From positions 806,001 through 870,000 of the forward strand of contig JAJTTP010000014.1 in assembly GCA_023313575.1 (NCBI GenBank): 64,000 bases of DNA, given 5' to 3'. The notes beneath the pieces were generated by a model, which saw nothing but the letters and a program-made list of their open reading frames with translations, was not told where the DNA came from and did not search any database. Shown piece by piece: positions 1-11,748 of the stretch. The stretch is from Eutypella sp. D-1. Taxonomy: Eukaryota; Ascomycota; Sordariomycetes; Xylariales; Diatrypaceae. Made by a program: the position numbers and the translations under genes. Position 1 is the first letter of the stretch, and every line of letters starts with the position of its first letter.

Positions 1-751
1 GTGACGACGGGGGATAGGCTGTGGTCATGTCTGCCGTACATGCGGCCGCTAGTGACGATCGTGTCGGACACGTTGGGCGGGGACGCAGGGTACGGGGTGG
101 ATGAGCACGGGGGGCGGGTGCACGACCTGCTGGGCACGCGGTGCGACCCTTACGTGAACGCCATGTTGACCTCAGGCGGGGGCGCACAGCCCGAGAGCTA
201 CGATTTCCACTGCCACTCGAACCTCGTGCGCGCCGTCCTCCCCTTCGGCCTCGTCGAGTCCGACGTCCACGACGTCATCAACCTCTTCCAGGCCACGGGC
301 CTCGACGCCCGGGGCCGCTACTTCATGAACCCGTGTCCCGCCGAGAAGGGAGACTACATCGAGTTCTTCGCGGAGCAGGATGTGATGATGGCTCTCAGTA
401 TGTCCCTGTCTATATTTGCGCTCATATCCCCGCAGCCTACTTTGGTCGCTTCTTCACCCATCACTAAGCACGAACACATATTTATTACGCACATGGGAGA
501 CTTCTTCTGACTAATATGGTCTCTCCTTAGGCACCTGCCCCGGCGGCGACCTGTCGCGGTGGGGTTTCGGGGCCGACAGCGAGAAGGAGATGATTCAGTG
601 CTGCCGGCCGCTGCGGGTGGAGGTGTTCGCGCTCGCAGACGCGGGGTTCCTAGCCGGGCGCGGGTGGCGGGCGCCCGAGCCCGCGCCCTACAGGGGCCTG
701 CACGGCATGGCCGTCCCGCGGGGAGAGCACGAGGCGAAGGACAAGCAGTGA
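1..751 (+). CDS. DUF1989 (urea carboxylase-associated family) protein, 5' partial
   Basis: Exons are 1-397 and 531-751. The intron (398-530) has a GTATGT donor, a CTGACTAAT branch point just before the acceptor, and a TTAG acceptor. The joined frame gives 205 residues up to the TGA at 749-751. The start lies left of the window, because the frame is open from base 1 and no N-terminus is visible. The segments FHCHSNL, YFMNPCP, DYIEFFAEQDVMMALSTCPGG and the end YRGLHGM are typical of the DUF1989 family. This family is linked to urea carboxylase/allophanate metabolism in bacteria and is common in fungi; its biochemical role is not settled. The Cys and His residues in HCH and in ALSTCP may bind a metal (inference). 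The gene is tail-to-tail with the cystathionine gamma-lyase gene. Confidence 0.85.
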
Positions 752-1635
752 GAGTGCGCTGGAAGTAGGTCTCGGATTCGAGGTTTTCCTTTCCCTCCCT
801 GCGCAGGACTTCACTTTATATGTATATATGTATGTAGGCGAGCCTTTTGAGGGGGGCTAGGTTATACAACTTACATGCTTATTGTTGCGCGAGAAGCTTG
901 TTATCTATGGCTGCGCTCGTTACAATGCGTCTATCTTGAGTGGTGTTACGTGTCACGGCTTACGCTACGCCTCGAATTGACTAGGTAGTAAAGCCATGCG
1001 TAATTTGGGCGGGGAGGGAAGCGGTTCATCCTTCCTTAAGGCTGACATTCTCATATACTTTGGTGTTAATATAGTTGACACCAACCTGGTAAGCGTAGAT
1101 CGGGATTGAGATCCCATCACTGGCTTTAGCAATGCAGAGCGATCCTTCGCCGTTATGGTACGTACAGTACACACCCAGATAACCCCCGTTACCATATACG
1201 CGGGCCATTGGATCCGCGATCAGTCACATTTACATAGCCTGCTAGCAGAACTTGCACCATCGTATCCCTGGAGCACACGATCACGGCCTTGGCGAATGAT
1301 GGGGGTGGAGGGGTAAGGCGGCTGAGGAAGAGGAGTAGGAGACGTCTATTTTTAAAAAGGGGACCACACCTCCTGTGGCGGGATGTAGAGAAACGTTTCT
1401 CGTCGTTCGCTCTACATATCTATCGTGAATTTCTTTCTCTATCGTTGACCTCAACACAGAGTGATCATAAATGATCATGGAATTCCCAAAGGCCCCTGTT
1501 GCTCCCTGAGCAGGGCCGAAATAACCACCCAAACGCCTGACTACCCATAATGTAGTGCTCTATGCCGTGGACTCGTCTTTCCTGTCTTGCTTTCTTTTCA
1601 AAACTGGATCTTAACTAGATTTCATCCATCTTTTC
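752..1635. other. Intergenic, shared 3' region
   Basis: This spacer lies between two convergent stop codons. It holds the 3' UTRs of the DUF1989 and cystathionine lyase genes. Open frames here are under 85 codons and resemble nothing I know. Confidence 0.6.
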
Positions 1636-2889
1636 TCACGCAGTTTTTCCGTCGGCAGAGTCGGAGGCAGCGACGGCCTTCTCGAGGGCCTGTAAGACGT
1701 CCTGGACGAGATCGTCCGCGTCCTCGATGCCATTGCTCATACGGACCAGGTCGTCAAAGACGCCGACTTTCTCGCGCTGGTCGCGGGGGATGCCAGCATG
1801 GGTCATGGCGCTTGGAAGTTCGACAAGACTCTCGATGCCGCCGAGACTCTCCGCGAGAGTGTAGATGGTGGTAGACTGACAGAAGCGCTCAGCTGCAGCG
1901 CGGCCTCCACGGACACGGAAGGAGAGCATGCCGCCTCCAAGGCCGTCGCGATGCTGTTTTAGCGCGATCTTGCGGTGCGGGTGCGAGTCCAGGCCCGGGT
2001 AGTGGACAGCGACGACGTGGGGGCTCGCCTCAAGTGCACGGGCCACGGCCAGAGCGTTCTTGCTCGACTCGCGCACGCGCAGGTGTAGCGTCTTGACGCC
2101 ACGGTGGGCCAGCCAGGAGTCGAATGCTGAGGGCACAGCGCCGCTGGCGTTCTGCAGAAAGGAGAGGCGCGTGCGCAGGGCCTCCGAGTTGAAGGCAGCC
2201 ACACCCATGACGACGTCGCTGTGGCCATTGATGTACTTGGTTACGCTGTGGACGACGATGTCGGCGCCATGGTCCAATGGCTTCTGAACGTAAGGGCTCA
2301 GGAAGGTGTTGTCGACGACGACCTTGACGCCGCGGGCATGGGCGGCAGTAACGACACTCCGGATGTCGACCAAGCGTAGAGTGGGGTTACTGGGCGACTC
2401 GATCCACACCAGACGGGTGTCATCCCGGATGTGCTCGGTAATGTCCACTTCGATCTGCGGGGTGAAGGTGACGCGGACGCCATGGGCCTGAGCGACCTGA
2501 GTGAAATAGCGGTGGGTGCCACCATAGACGTCGCTCACGCTGATGACATGAGAGCCCGGCTCCAGGCTCTGCAGAATGGTGGCAGTGGCAGCGCTGCCGC
2601 TCGCGAAGGCCAAGGCGTACTTGGCGTTCTCGAGGGCGGCGACTGTGGTTTCGAAGTTCACGCGGTTCGGGTTGGCGCTCCGCGAGTACTCGTAGTCTCC
2701 AATGGGCTGTCCGGCGGCATTCTGCTTGAAAGTAGTAGAGAGCGAGATGGACTCAATGACGGCACCGGTCACGGGATCGTGGGGAGCGCCGGCGTGCACG
2801 GCGAGAGTACCGAATCCTTTGGTCGGAGGCGGGGCCCGGGGCGGCGTCTCAACACCGTTGCCGGTACCATTTGTGACGGATACAGTCAT
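1636..2889 (-). CDS. CYS3: Cystathionine gamma-lyase (PLP enzyme)
   Basis: Single exon, 417 residues, start ATG at 2889-2887. It should cleave cystathionine to cysteine, 2-oxobutyrate and ammonia in the reverse transsulfuration pathway in the cytosol, using pyridoxal phosphate. The Cys/Met-metabolism PLP fold is clear: YEYSRSANPNR (phosphate and substrate contacts, near residue 66), FASGSAAT (near 95), SDVYGGTHRYF (near 119), VDNTF (near 192), and SVTKYINGHSDVV with the Schiff-base lysine at about K218. The C-terminal GVFDDLVRMSNGIED matches the CYS3 branch better than cystathionine gamma-synthase, which has a long N-terminal extension missing here. A related activity such as cystathionine beta-lyase cannot be fully excluded. 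Length is normal for the family (about 400). Confidence 0.92.
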   Translation of the reverse strand: MTVSVTNGTGNGVETPPRAPPPTKGFGTLAVHAGAPHDPVTGAVIESISLSTTFKQNAAGQPIGDYEYSRSANPNRVNFETTVAALENAKYALAFASGSAATATILQSLEPGSHVISVSDVYGGTHRYFTQVAQAHGVRVTFTPQIEVDITEHIRDDTRLVWIESPSNPTLRLVDIRSVVTAAHARGVKVVVDNTFLSPYVQKPLDHGADIVVHSVTKYINGHSDVVMGVAAFNSEALRTRLSFLQNASGAVPSAFDSWLAHRGVKTLHLRVRESSKNALAVARALEASPHVVAVHYPGLDSHPHRKIALKQHRDGLGGGMLSFRVRGGRAAAERFCQSTTIYTLAESLGGIESLVELPSAMTHAGIPRDQREKVGVFDDLVRMSNGIEDADDLVQDVLQALEKAVAASDSADGKTA

Positions 2890-5800
2890 GATGGAAATGT
2901 GATAGATGGGATATCTATATAGTGTTTCGTGTCTACGAGGAATCGTCCACGGTATATCTCAGTCGAATTATTCAGGAAGCTTGACCTCGGGTATGATGGC
3001 AGACAATCCAAGGAGGAAGTAAAGATGAAGAAAAAAAAAGTTGTGCTCGCTCTCGGTCTAATAGTGGCTACCTGTCTACCTGTCACTTGTCTACCTAGGT
3101 CTGTTCAGTTCGGGTAAGAGCGGCCTAGGCTAAGCTAGTGTGTCAAAGATCGGGGAAGGTCCGTCGAGTCCACGCAACAGATCTTGTATTGAATGTAGGT
3201 AAATGGCAGGTACGGATGTCAAGTTAGCCAAAGGAAGGTAGACAATGGAGTTCGAGGTCTACTTAAATACATGAAAGGTAATAACCGATAGCAACAATAT
3301 TGGTAGAAACTTCTCCTTGATTTATAATGTGACTCAAAAAAGGCAAACAGTCTAATTGTCTCCGTATAACTACCCCCGAAAGTTATTGTGCAATACTATT
3401 GTACACAAGTATTCTCCATAGGTAAGGCATACATAGGCGTATATATCTGTTATGTCATCCGGTCAAATTATTTCGTGTAGAGAAAGTGACATTCCAGGTC
3501 CGTTGTCGTCATCTCGTAGGGGGATGATAAATCGACCTTAGCGGCTTTAGCGCTGCCCTGACTAACTTTAACTCTCCGGTAGTGGATCCGTTTTGTCCTT
3601 GCTCCTTCCCCGGGTCTTCCATCTTGCTTGGATTATATAGGCAAATAAAGTATAGGCTAGACCGCCTCAATCCCGCCAGAAGATGGCGACCAGCCCACCA
3701 ATCAGATGCACTCAGCTGCTTCAGGGCATAACTTCAGGTCTATCAGATCTCCAGGGCTATGTATCTGTAGATTTCATATGTGTGCCTATCAAGTCGGTCA
3801 GACCGGTACGTAAATTGCATAACTAAGCACCTATATACTTTGGCCGGGTATCAATCCCACCCCGCATCTAACATCTTATCCGTTCAGTCCGTTGTACCTT
3901 CCCACATAGGTAGGTACCAAGGTATGTGTAATCAATCACCTGAGCTCCTTTAGTCATCAAATATTTGCATTTCTGTCCCAGTTCTTTCTGATGGTTATTA
4001 CATTTGTTCCCGATGTCGCAATGCAGCGAATAATATGAGAGTGTACATAAGCAAGGTTGCATTGTTTGTGTCAATGTTCTCCCTTTGTAGGGGTACCTGG
4101 TACGCCGACACCTGGCTCTATGAAACACTTCAAAATGACGTACCTGCATATGATTCTAGGAAACATCCAAACAAGCATCAGTCCCGTTCACCGTGCGTGT
4201 TTGGCAAGCCACTTTAGTGATATCGCAATCTTCCATGCTGAAGTCGTGATTTCCCTCGAGAGTGGTGATTTGATGAATCTCGTCGCGGTGAGCATCACAT
4301 TGACACCATAAGGCCTCTTGTTTGCAGTTGATGACTCTGGTACAAATAATGCCATCGCCAACCTATCACCAACCTTGGTTAGCGACAGCCGCGTCATCAC
4401 CGTACGCTCGAAAATGATCAAACTGCCCTCTCTGTCTGTCAGGCGGTCAAATCCATCATGGTGAAATGGTGCCCGCTTGATATTCGTGGGTGGGTTGGTC
4501 GCTCGAACCGGCTCAAACAGTGGAATATCGACTTCGACTGTCGCACCAGAGATGGTATGCAGTGCAGCTGATGCAAGGTAAAGTGAGCTCCTTCGAATGA
4601 AATTCAAGTCGTCCTAAGATAGCTGGAGGACATTTCAGCCAAGGGCTTCTTGCCATGCCGCCCTAGCTTGAGATTTCGATTAGGTTCGTTGACTGGACTC
4701 CGATGACTCGCGTTCACCAGTGACCAGTGTATACTCGGTGGCGGTTTGAGTGATCCAACACTGAGACGACTCAAGCCTCGATGGCGTGCTGGTCGCGTTT
4801 CCCTCTTTCCTTTCATATAGACTCCTTCAACGGCATAATGGGAAAATGCATATTTGCAATAAGACTATACATGTGTTCAAGTCCTTCACGAAAACATGCG
4901 TCTCCTACTAGAAGCCGGCTACGGCTAGAGGAATCATGTATATAACGAGCTGGTCGACGCTTCTCACCAATGAAACCTCTTTACTGACTACATTAGATCC
5001 AGTGATCTGTCTGTAGGTGCGATAGTAGCTGCTACTTCTCTTCCAACAGGACACGCACATTACACGCCTAGACTTAGACCGTTACCATCAACGCGGTTGA
5101 GATATCGTGGGTTGCTGGGAGACATGATGTGTAGCCCATGGCTCATGTGCAAGAACACTTCTATGCTTCTCATGGAGGGCGCTTGTGTGTATACGCGTGT
5201 GCGCACTGCAATCTGCCCCCAGTCCGTTTATACGCATTCATCACTTGGAGATCGGGTAGGTGAAGCGCCCTGAGAAAAAGTAGTATTGCGACTGAAGAAC
5301 TCGACACCGTCGCTCACCGCAATACGCCTCGGGAGCCGAAGATGGCGGACCGGCTAGGAACTTGAGTTGATCAAGTCAGATGTCTGTATGTACAGGAAAG
5401 ACGACATCTTGTTTGAGGACTTCGCTAAACACGACACGGAAGAGGCCTCACTCAAGGCGGTGCAGATCGGTACATGCCCCTATAGCCTTTCTTCCGTTCT
5501 CGAGGCTATATTCCATCATGCCCCAAGGCGGCTACTTCTGTCAAGGAGACGCCGACTTCGCCCTCCGAGTGAATAAGCACGGTATCGTCTAGGTGGCCAC
5601 GATACATTCGCACCCTCTCCATACACATCGCCTTAACTTCTTCCAGCTCTTCTTCGTACAAGATGCGTAACCCTGGATGACGGCATGCAGGCCAAGCATG
5701 ATCTATGACGGCCGTCTCCCGAGTGGATCAAGCTCGAGAAAGAGGCGCGCGGCCGAGGGCGGATATCACGCATCAAGCAGCTTTCTTCTTCGTCAAACCG

Positions 5801-6785
5801 TTCATTAGATAGATGATTCACTTCGGAGGACGGCCGAGGCGCGGTGCGGATTGCCTGAGAACTCTTTGCAACGGCCACCTATTGAAGAAGTTTCTGCAAA
5901 TTGTCTAATAGTAGGGACCGGATGGATGGATTCAGTGTTTTTTTTTTTCTTTCTAAGCGACTGTGCTCTTTCGTGTAGCTTGCATATAGCAGGACCCGAC
6001 CTAGTGGATGGGATTATGTTAGCGTCACGGCGAATAGGGGTTAATTCGCCCCACTCCTTACGTATTCATATAAGTGTACCGTCGTGAAGTCCCAGCCTTA
6101 AAGGGAGCTCTCTCATCTCGTATGCAAATCAACAGATATTCACCTAGATCTTTTCTAAGAAAGCCCTGGACTGGCTTTCTTGGACGTTGGGAACTTCCAG
6201 GCAGGTTGAAATCAAAGGATGGTATGGAATCCCGCTCGTCTTCTCTCCCAATCTACTTATCTCTTAGCTGCAGTGGCAAGTTAGAATGAAAACCCCAATC
6301 CGCCGATGCAGTAAAGGGGTTGGGCGACGTGAACTCTGAATCATCATTCTTATTAACCATACACCCGTACTTCATGTAACATACAGTGTATACCGAATAC
6401 GTGTCTAAATAAACTGCAACGCTTAGAAAGACACCAGCTCTCCGTCTTATACCTTAAAAAGTGTATAAAGCCTATCGCCATAACCAGCCTCCTAAGTGAC
6501 CGCAGGATAGAAGTGCAAAATAGGGAGAGAGAAGTGGTGCCAGATATGGGCACCGCGCCGCATACATTCGAGCAAGCCTCCTGACCATAAGAAGGTTGCC
6601 TAGACATGCGTGGGCGGGGAAAAACTAACACACTAACGCACCAGATGGTGAAAACCTCAAACACTTGAACAACTGCCCCTCCAATATTCCTTCCTATGCA
6701 TACCTCGTCACTAGTCGTGGATGAAAAGAAATTCAATATCCCGGATCAAGGCATCGTCAAGCCAAGACCTGTGTGCTTCTGCGAA
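2890..6785. other. Large gene-poor spacer (3.9 kb)
   Basis: No gene can be supported here. Both strands have only short frames. The longest is about 139 codons (4188-4607, minus strand), starts with TTG rather than ATG, and matches no family I know. Base composition is more AT-rich than the exons. AGGT/ACCT-rich motifs occur, for example CTACCTAGG at 3091-3099 and AGGTAGGTACC near 3908. The segment just above 2889 must include the promoter of the cystathionine lyase gene. Confidence 0.6.
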
Positions 6786-8437
6786 CTAGTCATCATCACT
6801 TGACTCTACTTCTTCTCCTTCCTCGTCATCATCAAGTTCTGTAAGCGAAAATCGAATAAATTAGCTGTTGTCTGACAACAACCATCGTGTAGGAATGGCG
6901 TTCCCAAAGAGGGTAGGGGGTTGATGAGCTAAACGTAACGGAATGCGCCACGATCGGAAGGGGGTATGAGGGCTCACAAACCTTCTTCACTATACGCCTC
7001 ACTATCTGAAGGATCGTACGGTGATGTATTTGGTGGAACAAATACGCACGTCTTTAGGTCCTTAAGGACATGAGGCAGGTCGACATGTGATCCGGACCAG
7101 GACCACATATCCTGGGTCTTTTGGCCGCCCGTTGTCTTGAATGGAGTTCGCACCTTGTTATTGTAGTTCGTTGACTGAGAGAGGCTTCTAAGGGAGACAG
7201 AGGTCAGGGTTAACCCAGATGCTAGCATCATGTCGAATAGCTTGGCCCAAAGATTGGCCCCCCGCCGCCGGTGTGTTGCCACCTCCGGTTGCAGTTCCAC
7301 CCTGTGGAGGCTGATTCCGCGCAATGTTGGCCTGTATCTCTTGAAAAGCCCAACCAGAATGTGAGGGTCTACGGTCAGAAACCCGATATCGAGTTGCGTC
7401 AGGTTCGGAAAATTGACGGGGGGCAGTTGTCTCGGAAGCCCCGATGCCTCTAGAATTGGCTTCCCATATACACTGTCCACGACTGGCGAGGAGCCGGCGC
7501 CGTCAGACGGCTTTGAAAGTCGTCGTAGGAATTCCCCAACATAGGAACGGGTCACATCCTGAAAGTTGAGTCGCAGGTGCTCAAGCGCCGGGACTCTGCA
7601 GAGGAAGGATTCGAGAATCATGCCTTGAATTTGCTGCTTATCTGCAGATTTGAAGACGCCGAATGCGCTGTTGAGATCTAGGAAAAGCGCCTTGAGGTTG
7701 GACAGCACAGGTGTGACAGCCAGCTCTAAATAGTCAGGTATATAGAAGGCTTTTTCCGGGAGGGCCAATCCCCTGAGGATGACCTCGAATCTTTCGGGTC
7801 TAGTCTGAGAACATTTGCTAAGAGCCCTCAAAATCGTCACGAAGACATGAGCTATTATGTTCTGGTCTCGGGTACGGTTCAAGGGTTGGGGGAGTCTGAG
7901 ACCAGTCTCATTCAGCAACGTTGTTGTGCCGTAAGAATTCCACTTCGTGTCCTCTCCATCCCGATCCCGACCAGCGGAATTGAAATTGCGCATGCCGATG
8001 ATCTCAAGTCCAGGTAGGCCCTGCAGAGCTTCGGTTAGGAGCTCGCAATCCCGGCCGGTAGAAACCAGTAGTTGGTGTCTTATGCATTCGTCCATGAATT
8101 TGTTGGACCTGACGGCATCGGCTGTGGCGTCATCCGTACGAATGGTAGGATCCATTTCTGGTAATATACTGTGTACGCTGATGATGAGATGCGTGAGGAA
8201 GGGAGCATAGCGAGACTTTGATATCTCGACGAGTGTGCCGAGGCTAAACTCGGTGAGCATGAACTGGCGCTTGGTGAAGAATTCCTGAGCGAACGGCTTG
8301 AAAAATGACGCGTGCAGGTGCTTGCAACTGAGGCGCAAGTTGCCATACTCGGTCGTGGTCAGATAAGAGGATATGTGGAGTAGCATCTCCAGGGGCAAGC
8401 CCATGAGTGTACCCGCCTGGCTCGTTTGCGAATCCAT
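6786..8437 (-). CDS. F-box domain protein with acidic C-terminal tail
   Basis: Exons on the minus strand are 8437-6982 and 6838-6786, giving 502 residues. The N-terminus (about residues 12-60) reads GLPLEMLLHISSYL, then LRLSCKHLHA, which is a fungal F-box of the kind that binds Skp1 in SCF ubiquitin ligases. The rest has weak leucine-rich pattern (LEHLRLNF, NLTQLDIGFL) that could bind a substrate. A stop at 6974 would end the first exon as SEEGL. However, a GTTTGT donor at 6981, a GCTAAT branch site and a TTACAG acceptor before 6838 join in frame. They replace that end with an acidic tail rich in D, E and S, ending at TAG 6788-6786. I prefer the spliced form. The substrate is unknown. Confidence 0.8.
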
Positions 8438-9661
8438 CTTGAACCGTGGCGTGTCTTGATGCGGCCAAATTTAAGTGATATGGGGGGAGAGGGCAATGGT
8501 AGTAGAAAAAGAGAGGTGGAGGAGAAGAATACCGAGGATTAAGTACTCCAAGGGAGATATCAATTCCACACTCCCTTATACTACATACCAGGTAAGTACA
8601 TCACTTAGGTAGTTGTTGCCCGATGGAAGGAACAAACGAATGGCTTCAGCTGCAGCCTGCAGGGTCTCCTTAAGCTTTCCAGGTTGTTACTTCCATAAGT
8701 AGGTGGTAAAATCACGCTAAATGCTAGAAAAAATGATCAGCTCTAGGCTTACTTCCAGGCAGGCGATGGCTGCCTGCTGTTTAATTCCTTTTTAGTGATA
8801 TACTTGCATGATAGGGTTGTATTAGCTCTGTACTTATTACCTCTTCCAATATATATATATATATATATGCTAGAAAACGAAAAAAATGGCCCGTACCGTA
8901 CACCTGGGCTATTTAGACTAACCTTTTCTTTTTCTTGGCCTCGGGAGGGTTTACGGTAGTTAAATGGCTTAAGTTGGTGGATGCATCTATCGACGCGATA
9001 AATCAAGGTGTAATATATGCATGGTCAAAGGATTGCTTTTCAGACCTTTGTCAGTGTTGTCCACAAAGGGAAATAGGATTCGCACTGCAATTCTTCCCTG
9101 CGCGGCTTACCTCACCGAAGGTAGAAGAGAGCGAAAGGGCCCGAATGCCTTCACTTTCCCGCCCCTTTTGGTGCATGCAATTGATTAATCAATCTCGTCC
9201 CGAGGTCCCCGACTACACAGATTATTTTAACACATCGGCTTGCTACTACTATACGTATAACCAACCACTTACACACAAATTCTGCGACGTTAACCTTTAC
9301 AATGCACCACATGAAGTTATCAAGATCATACTGGAATCGATTAAGCATAACACAGATACCCGAATTCTTATTTATACAAGCCCCATGGGACCTTACCCAA
9401 GGATCATGCATGTATGCATGTACACTGTATGTGTATATAATGACAACCCCATGAAACACAATTCGAAAAGAAGACTCCAAAAGACTCCTCTACCGAATCT
9501 ATCCAACCATCTTAGTAGAGAGTAGGTAGTAAGTAGATTTTGCCATCTTGCTTTGATTCACCCCTTATCCCATCCCATCCGCCAATGAAAAAAAAAAAAA
9601 AAAACGTCGTCAATCATCTATATATCGTATGCAGTTCATGCCCCACCCCACCGCACACATC
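8438..9661. other. Intergenic with AT microsatellite and poly-A tract
   Basis: This contains the promoter of the F-box gene and the 3' region of the permease gene. A 196-codon frame (8935-9525, plus) starts only with TTG, and its product shows no known motif, so I do not call it. An (AT)10 run lies at 8849-8868 and 17 A at 9588-9604. Confidence 0.55.
8849..8868. repeat. (AT)10 microsatellite
   Basis: Ten perfect AT units, 400 bp upstream of the F-box gene start. Confidence 0.95.
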
Positions 9662-11748
9662 CTAAAAGTCTTTTTTACCCTTATCAATCGTGGTGGTGCC
9701 GTACTTGGTACTGATGACCGCGGCCTCCTCGTCGACGAACGAGTTGCTGCCGCCCACTCCGCTCTTGCCGCCGCTGCCGATGTCCAGGCCGTCGTCGACT
9801 TCGTACGCGAGGCGGACATCGGAGATCTCGTCGCCGATCTCGAGCCAGCGGTCGCTGCACGCGGGGATGGGGAAGGCCCGGCAGAGCGCCCAGTAGATGG
9901 ACGCGGCGACGATGAAGCCGCCGAAGAAGTTGAGCTCGTAGATGTACTCGGCGGCCGCGGGGACGGGGGTGCCCACCGCCCCAGCGAAGCCTACCACGTT
10001 AATCAAGATGCCTGCAATGTACGCCACGTACGCCCGCCAGTGCACTCCGTACGTGTAGTAGTAGGGTCCCGTCTTGCGCGCGTCGAACAGCTCCTTGACC
10101 TCCAAATACCCCCTGCGCACGAAGTAGTAGTCGCTCACCATGACCCCCGCGATCGAGCTGAGGAACACTGAGTATGCGGAGAGGTACGTCGTGAACTGGT
10201 TCGATGACGTGAGCAGCTTGTACGGGCACATGGCCAGGCCCACCGTCGCGCAGATGTATCCGCCGCGACGGATGTTGATGTACCGGGGAAACAACGCCGT
10301 CAGGTCGGTGCCGGCCGAGATAGAGTTGGCGGCAATATTGGTACCCAACTGCGCGAGGGCAAAGGCGGTGGCGATAACGAAGACCCCAAAGCGTCCGGCT
10401 GAGCCGCTGTCATCAATGAACCTCTCGAGAAGGTCTAAGGGGTCCCAAATCGGCTCGCTGCCCTGGTAGATGACCACGGAGCTCGAAGAGGCGAAGATGC
10501 CAATGAAGGAAGTGACGGCGAATCCTAGGGGGATAGTGAAAAGTTGCGACCAGAGCGCGTCCCGGGGCTTGCTGGCAAAGCGCGCGAAGTCCGGGTCATT
10601 GACGATGAGGGCGGCAAAATTGGCAATGGAGCTCATGATACCCCTGACGAATGCCCATCCAAGCGCACTTCCGGACTTGGTAGCGCCTTGCTTCACCACG
10701 GGACCCGGACCGCCGGCGCGGACCAGAGCCCAGATGAAGAACGCGATTCCGGCACAAGGAACGAAATACGCCTTGACGGTGAATAGGTGTCGTACTTTGT
10801 GCACAGGGAACCAGATAGCCGGCAGGGATAGAAGCCAGAAAAGGAAGAAGGAAACGAAATCGGCGGTGCTGGTTCCCGAGTCTGGGGCAAATACAGCATT
10901 GTTCCCAATGGTCTCTCGGTCCTATAAACCCGTCACATTAGTTTCTCTAGTAAATCAGAGAGCGTGGTGAGACGTACCCAGCTTTTCCATATAGATCGGA
11001 TCATGAGGTATACGCAGTGCCCACCGATGTACGCCTGAACCCCGTACCAGATACAAGCTACAGTTATATCAGTTAGCCGCCCAACCAGCACATGCACATG
11101 AAAATTCGAAAGAGAGGATGGAGCCAAGACTAACCCATAGCGGCGCGGTTAAATACCGGCCACAGACAACCCCAGATACCGAATGAAGCTCTGTTGACGA
11201 CGGGAAAGCCGATATGGTAGGTGGCACCGATGCGACCTGTCAGGCAGACGAAGCAGGCGGCGAGGGCGTAGCCCAGCCAGACGCATAACCACGACTGCCA
11301 CCAAGACAAGCCGTTCACGATCATGGAGGAGCTGATCATCCACGTGTTGATGTTGAAGGAGTCGGCGACCCAGAAGCCGACGAAATTCCAGGGCCCCCAC
11401 TGGCGGCGCTCGGGCTCAACGGGTTTGAGGTCATTATTTGTCAACTGGAGCAGACAAGAGAATAATATTACTCGGTCAGCCTTGTTCGTCTCGCGGTACC
11501 ATCATTTCTGTGATGATGGCTTATGGCCATGTGTTGCAGTAGCTGTCGTCGTCGCCGCCGCCAACCCCGAACGTATTTGCGATTCAGGGGCAGTGGGGAG
11601 GGTTCGAGGAATATGCAGTGCCTAAAGGGCAGGGGGAAAGGACGCAATGCAGCCTTACCATCAGCTGGGCCGTTGTCAGACCATCTTCGTGGTCGACCTG
11701 CAGCTTCTCGGCCACGGCGTCGAACTTAGAGCTGTGAAGCGTCTTCAT
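9662..11748 (-). CDS. NCS1-family permease (Fur-type uracil/allantoin/uridine transporter)
   Basis: Exons on the minus strand are 11748-11659, 11444-11135, 11057-10978 and 10921-9662, giving 579 residues. The introns have donors GTAAGG, GTTAGT and GTACGT, and all joins hold the frame. The protein should be a plasma membrane H+ symporter with about 12 membrane helices, importing a nucleobase-type substrate. The signature segments are [20 protein letters not shown] (near residue 36), [31 protein letters not shown], and [20 protein letters not shown], which is diagnostic of the Fur4/Dal4/Fui1 branch. The substrate (uracil, uridine, allantoin, or a related compound) cannot be read from sequence alone. 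The C-terminal tail is hydrophilic and glycine-rich, with several lysines that could be ubiquitin sites. The poly-A tract at 9588-9604 falls just past the stop. Confidence 0.9.

Noticed and set aside
4188..4607. 139-codon minus-strand frame
   Set aside because: No ATG at its start and no recognisable family; a decayed gene is possible but cannot be shown.
8935..9525. 196-codon plus-strand frame
   Set aside because: It starts with TTG, has no domain, and lies in AT-rich spacer between two real genes.
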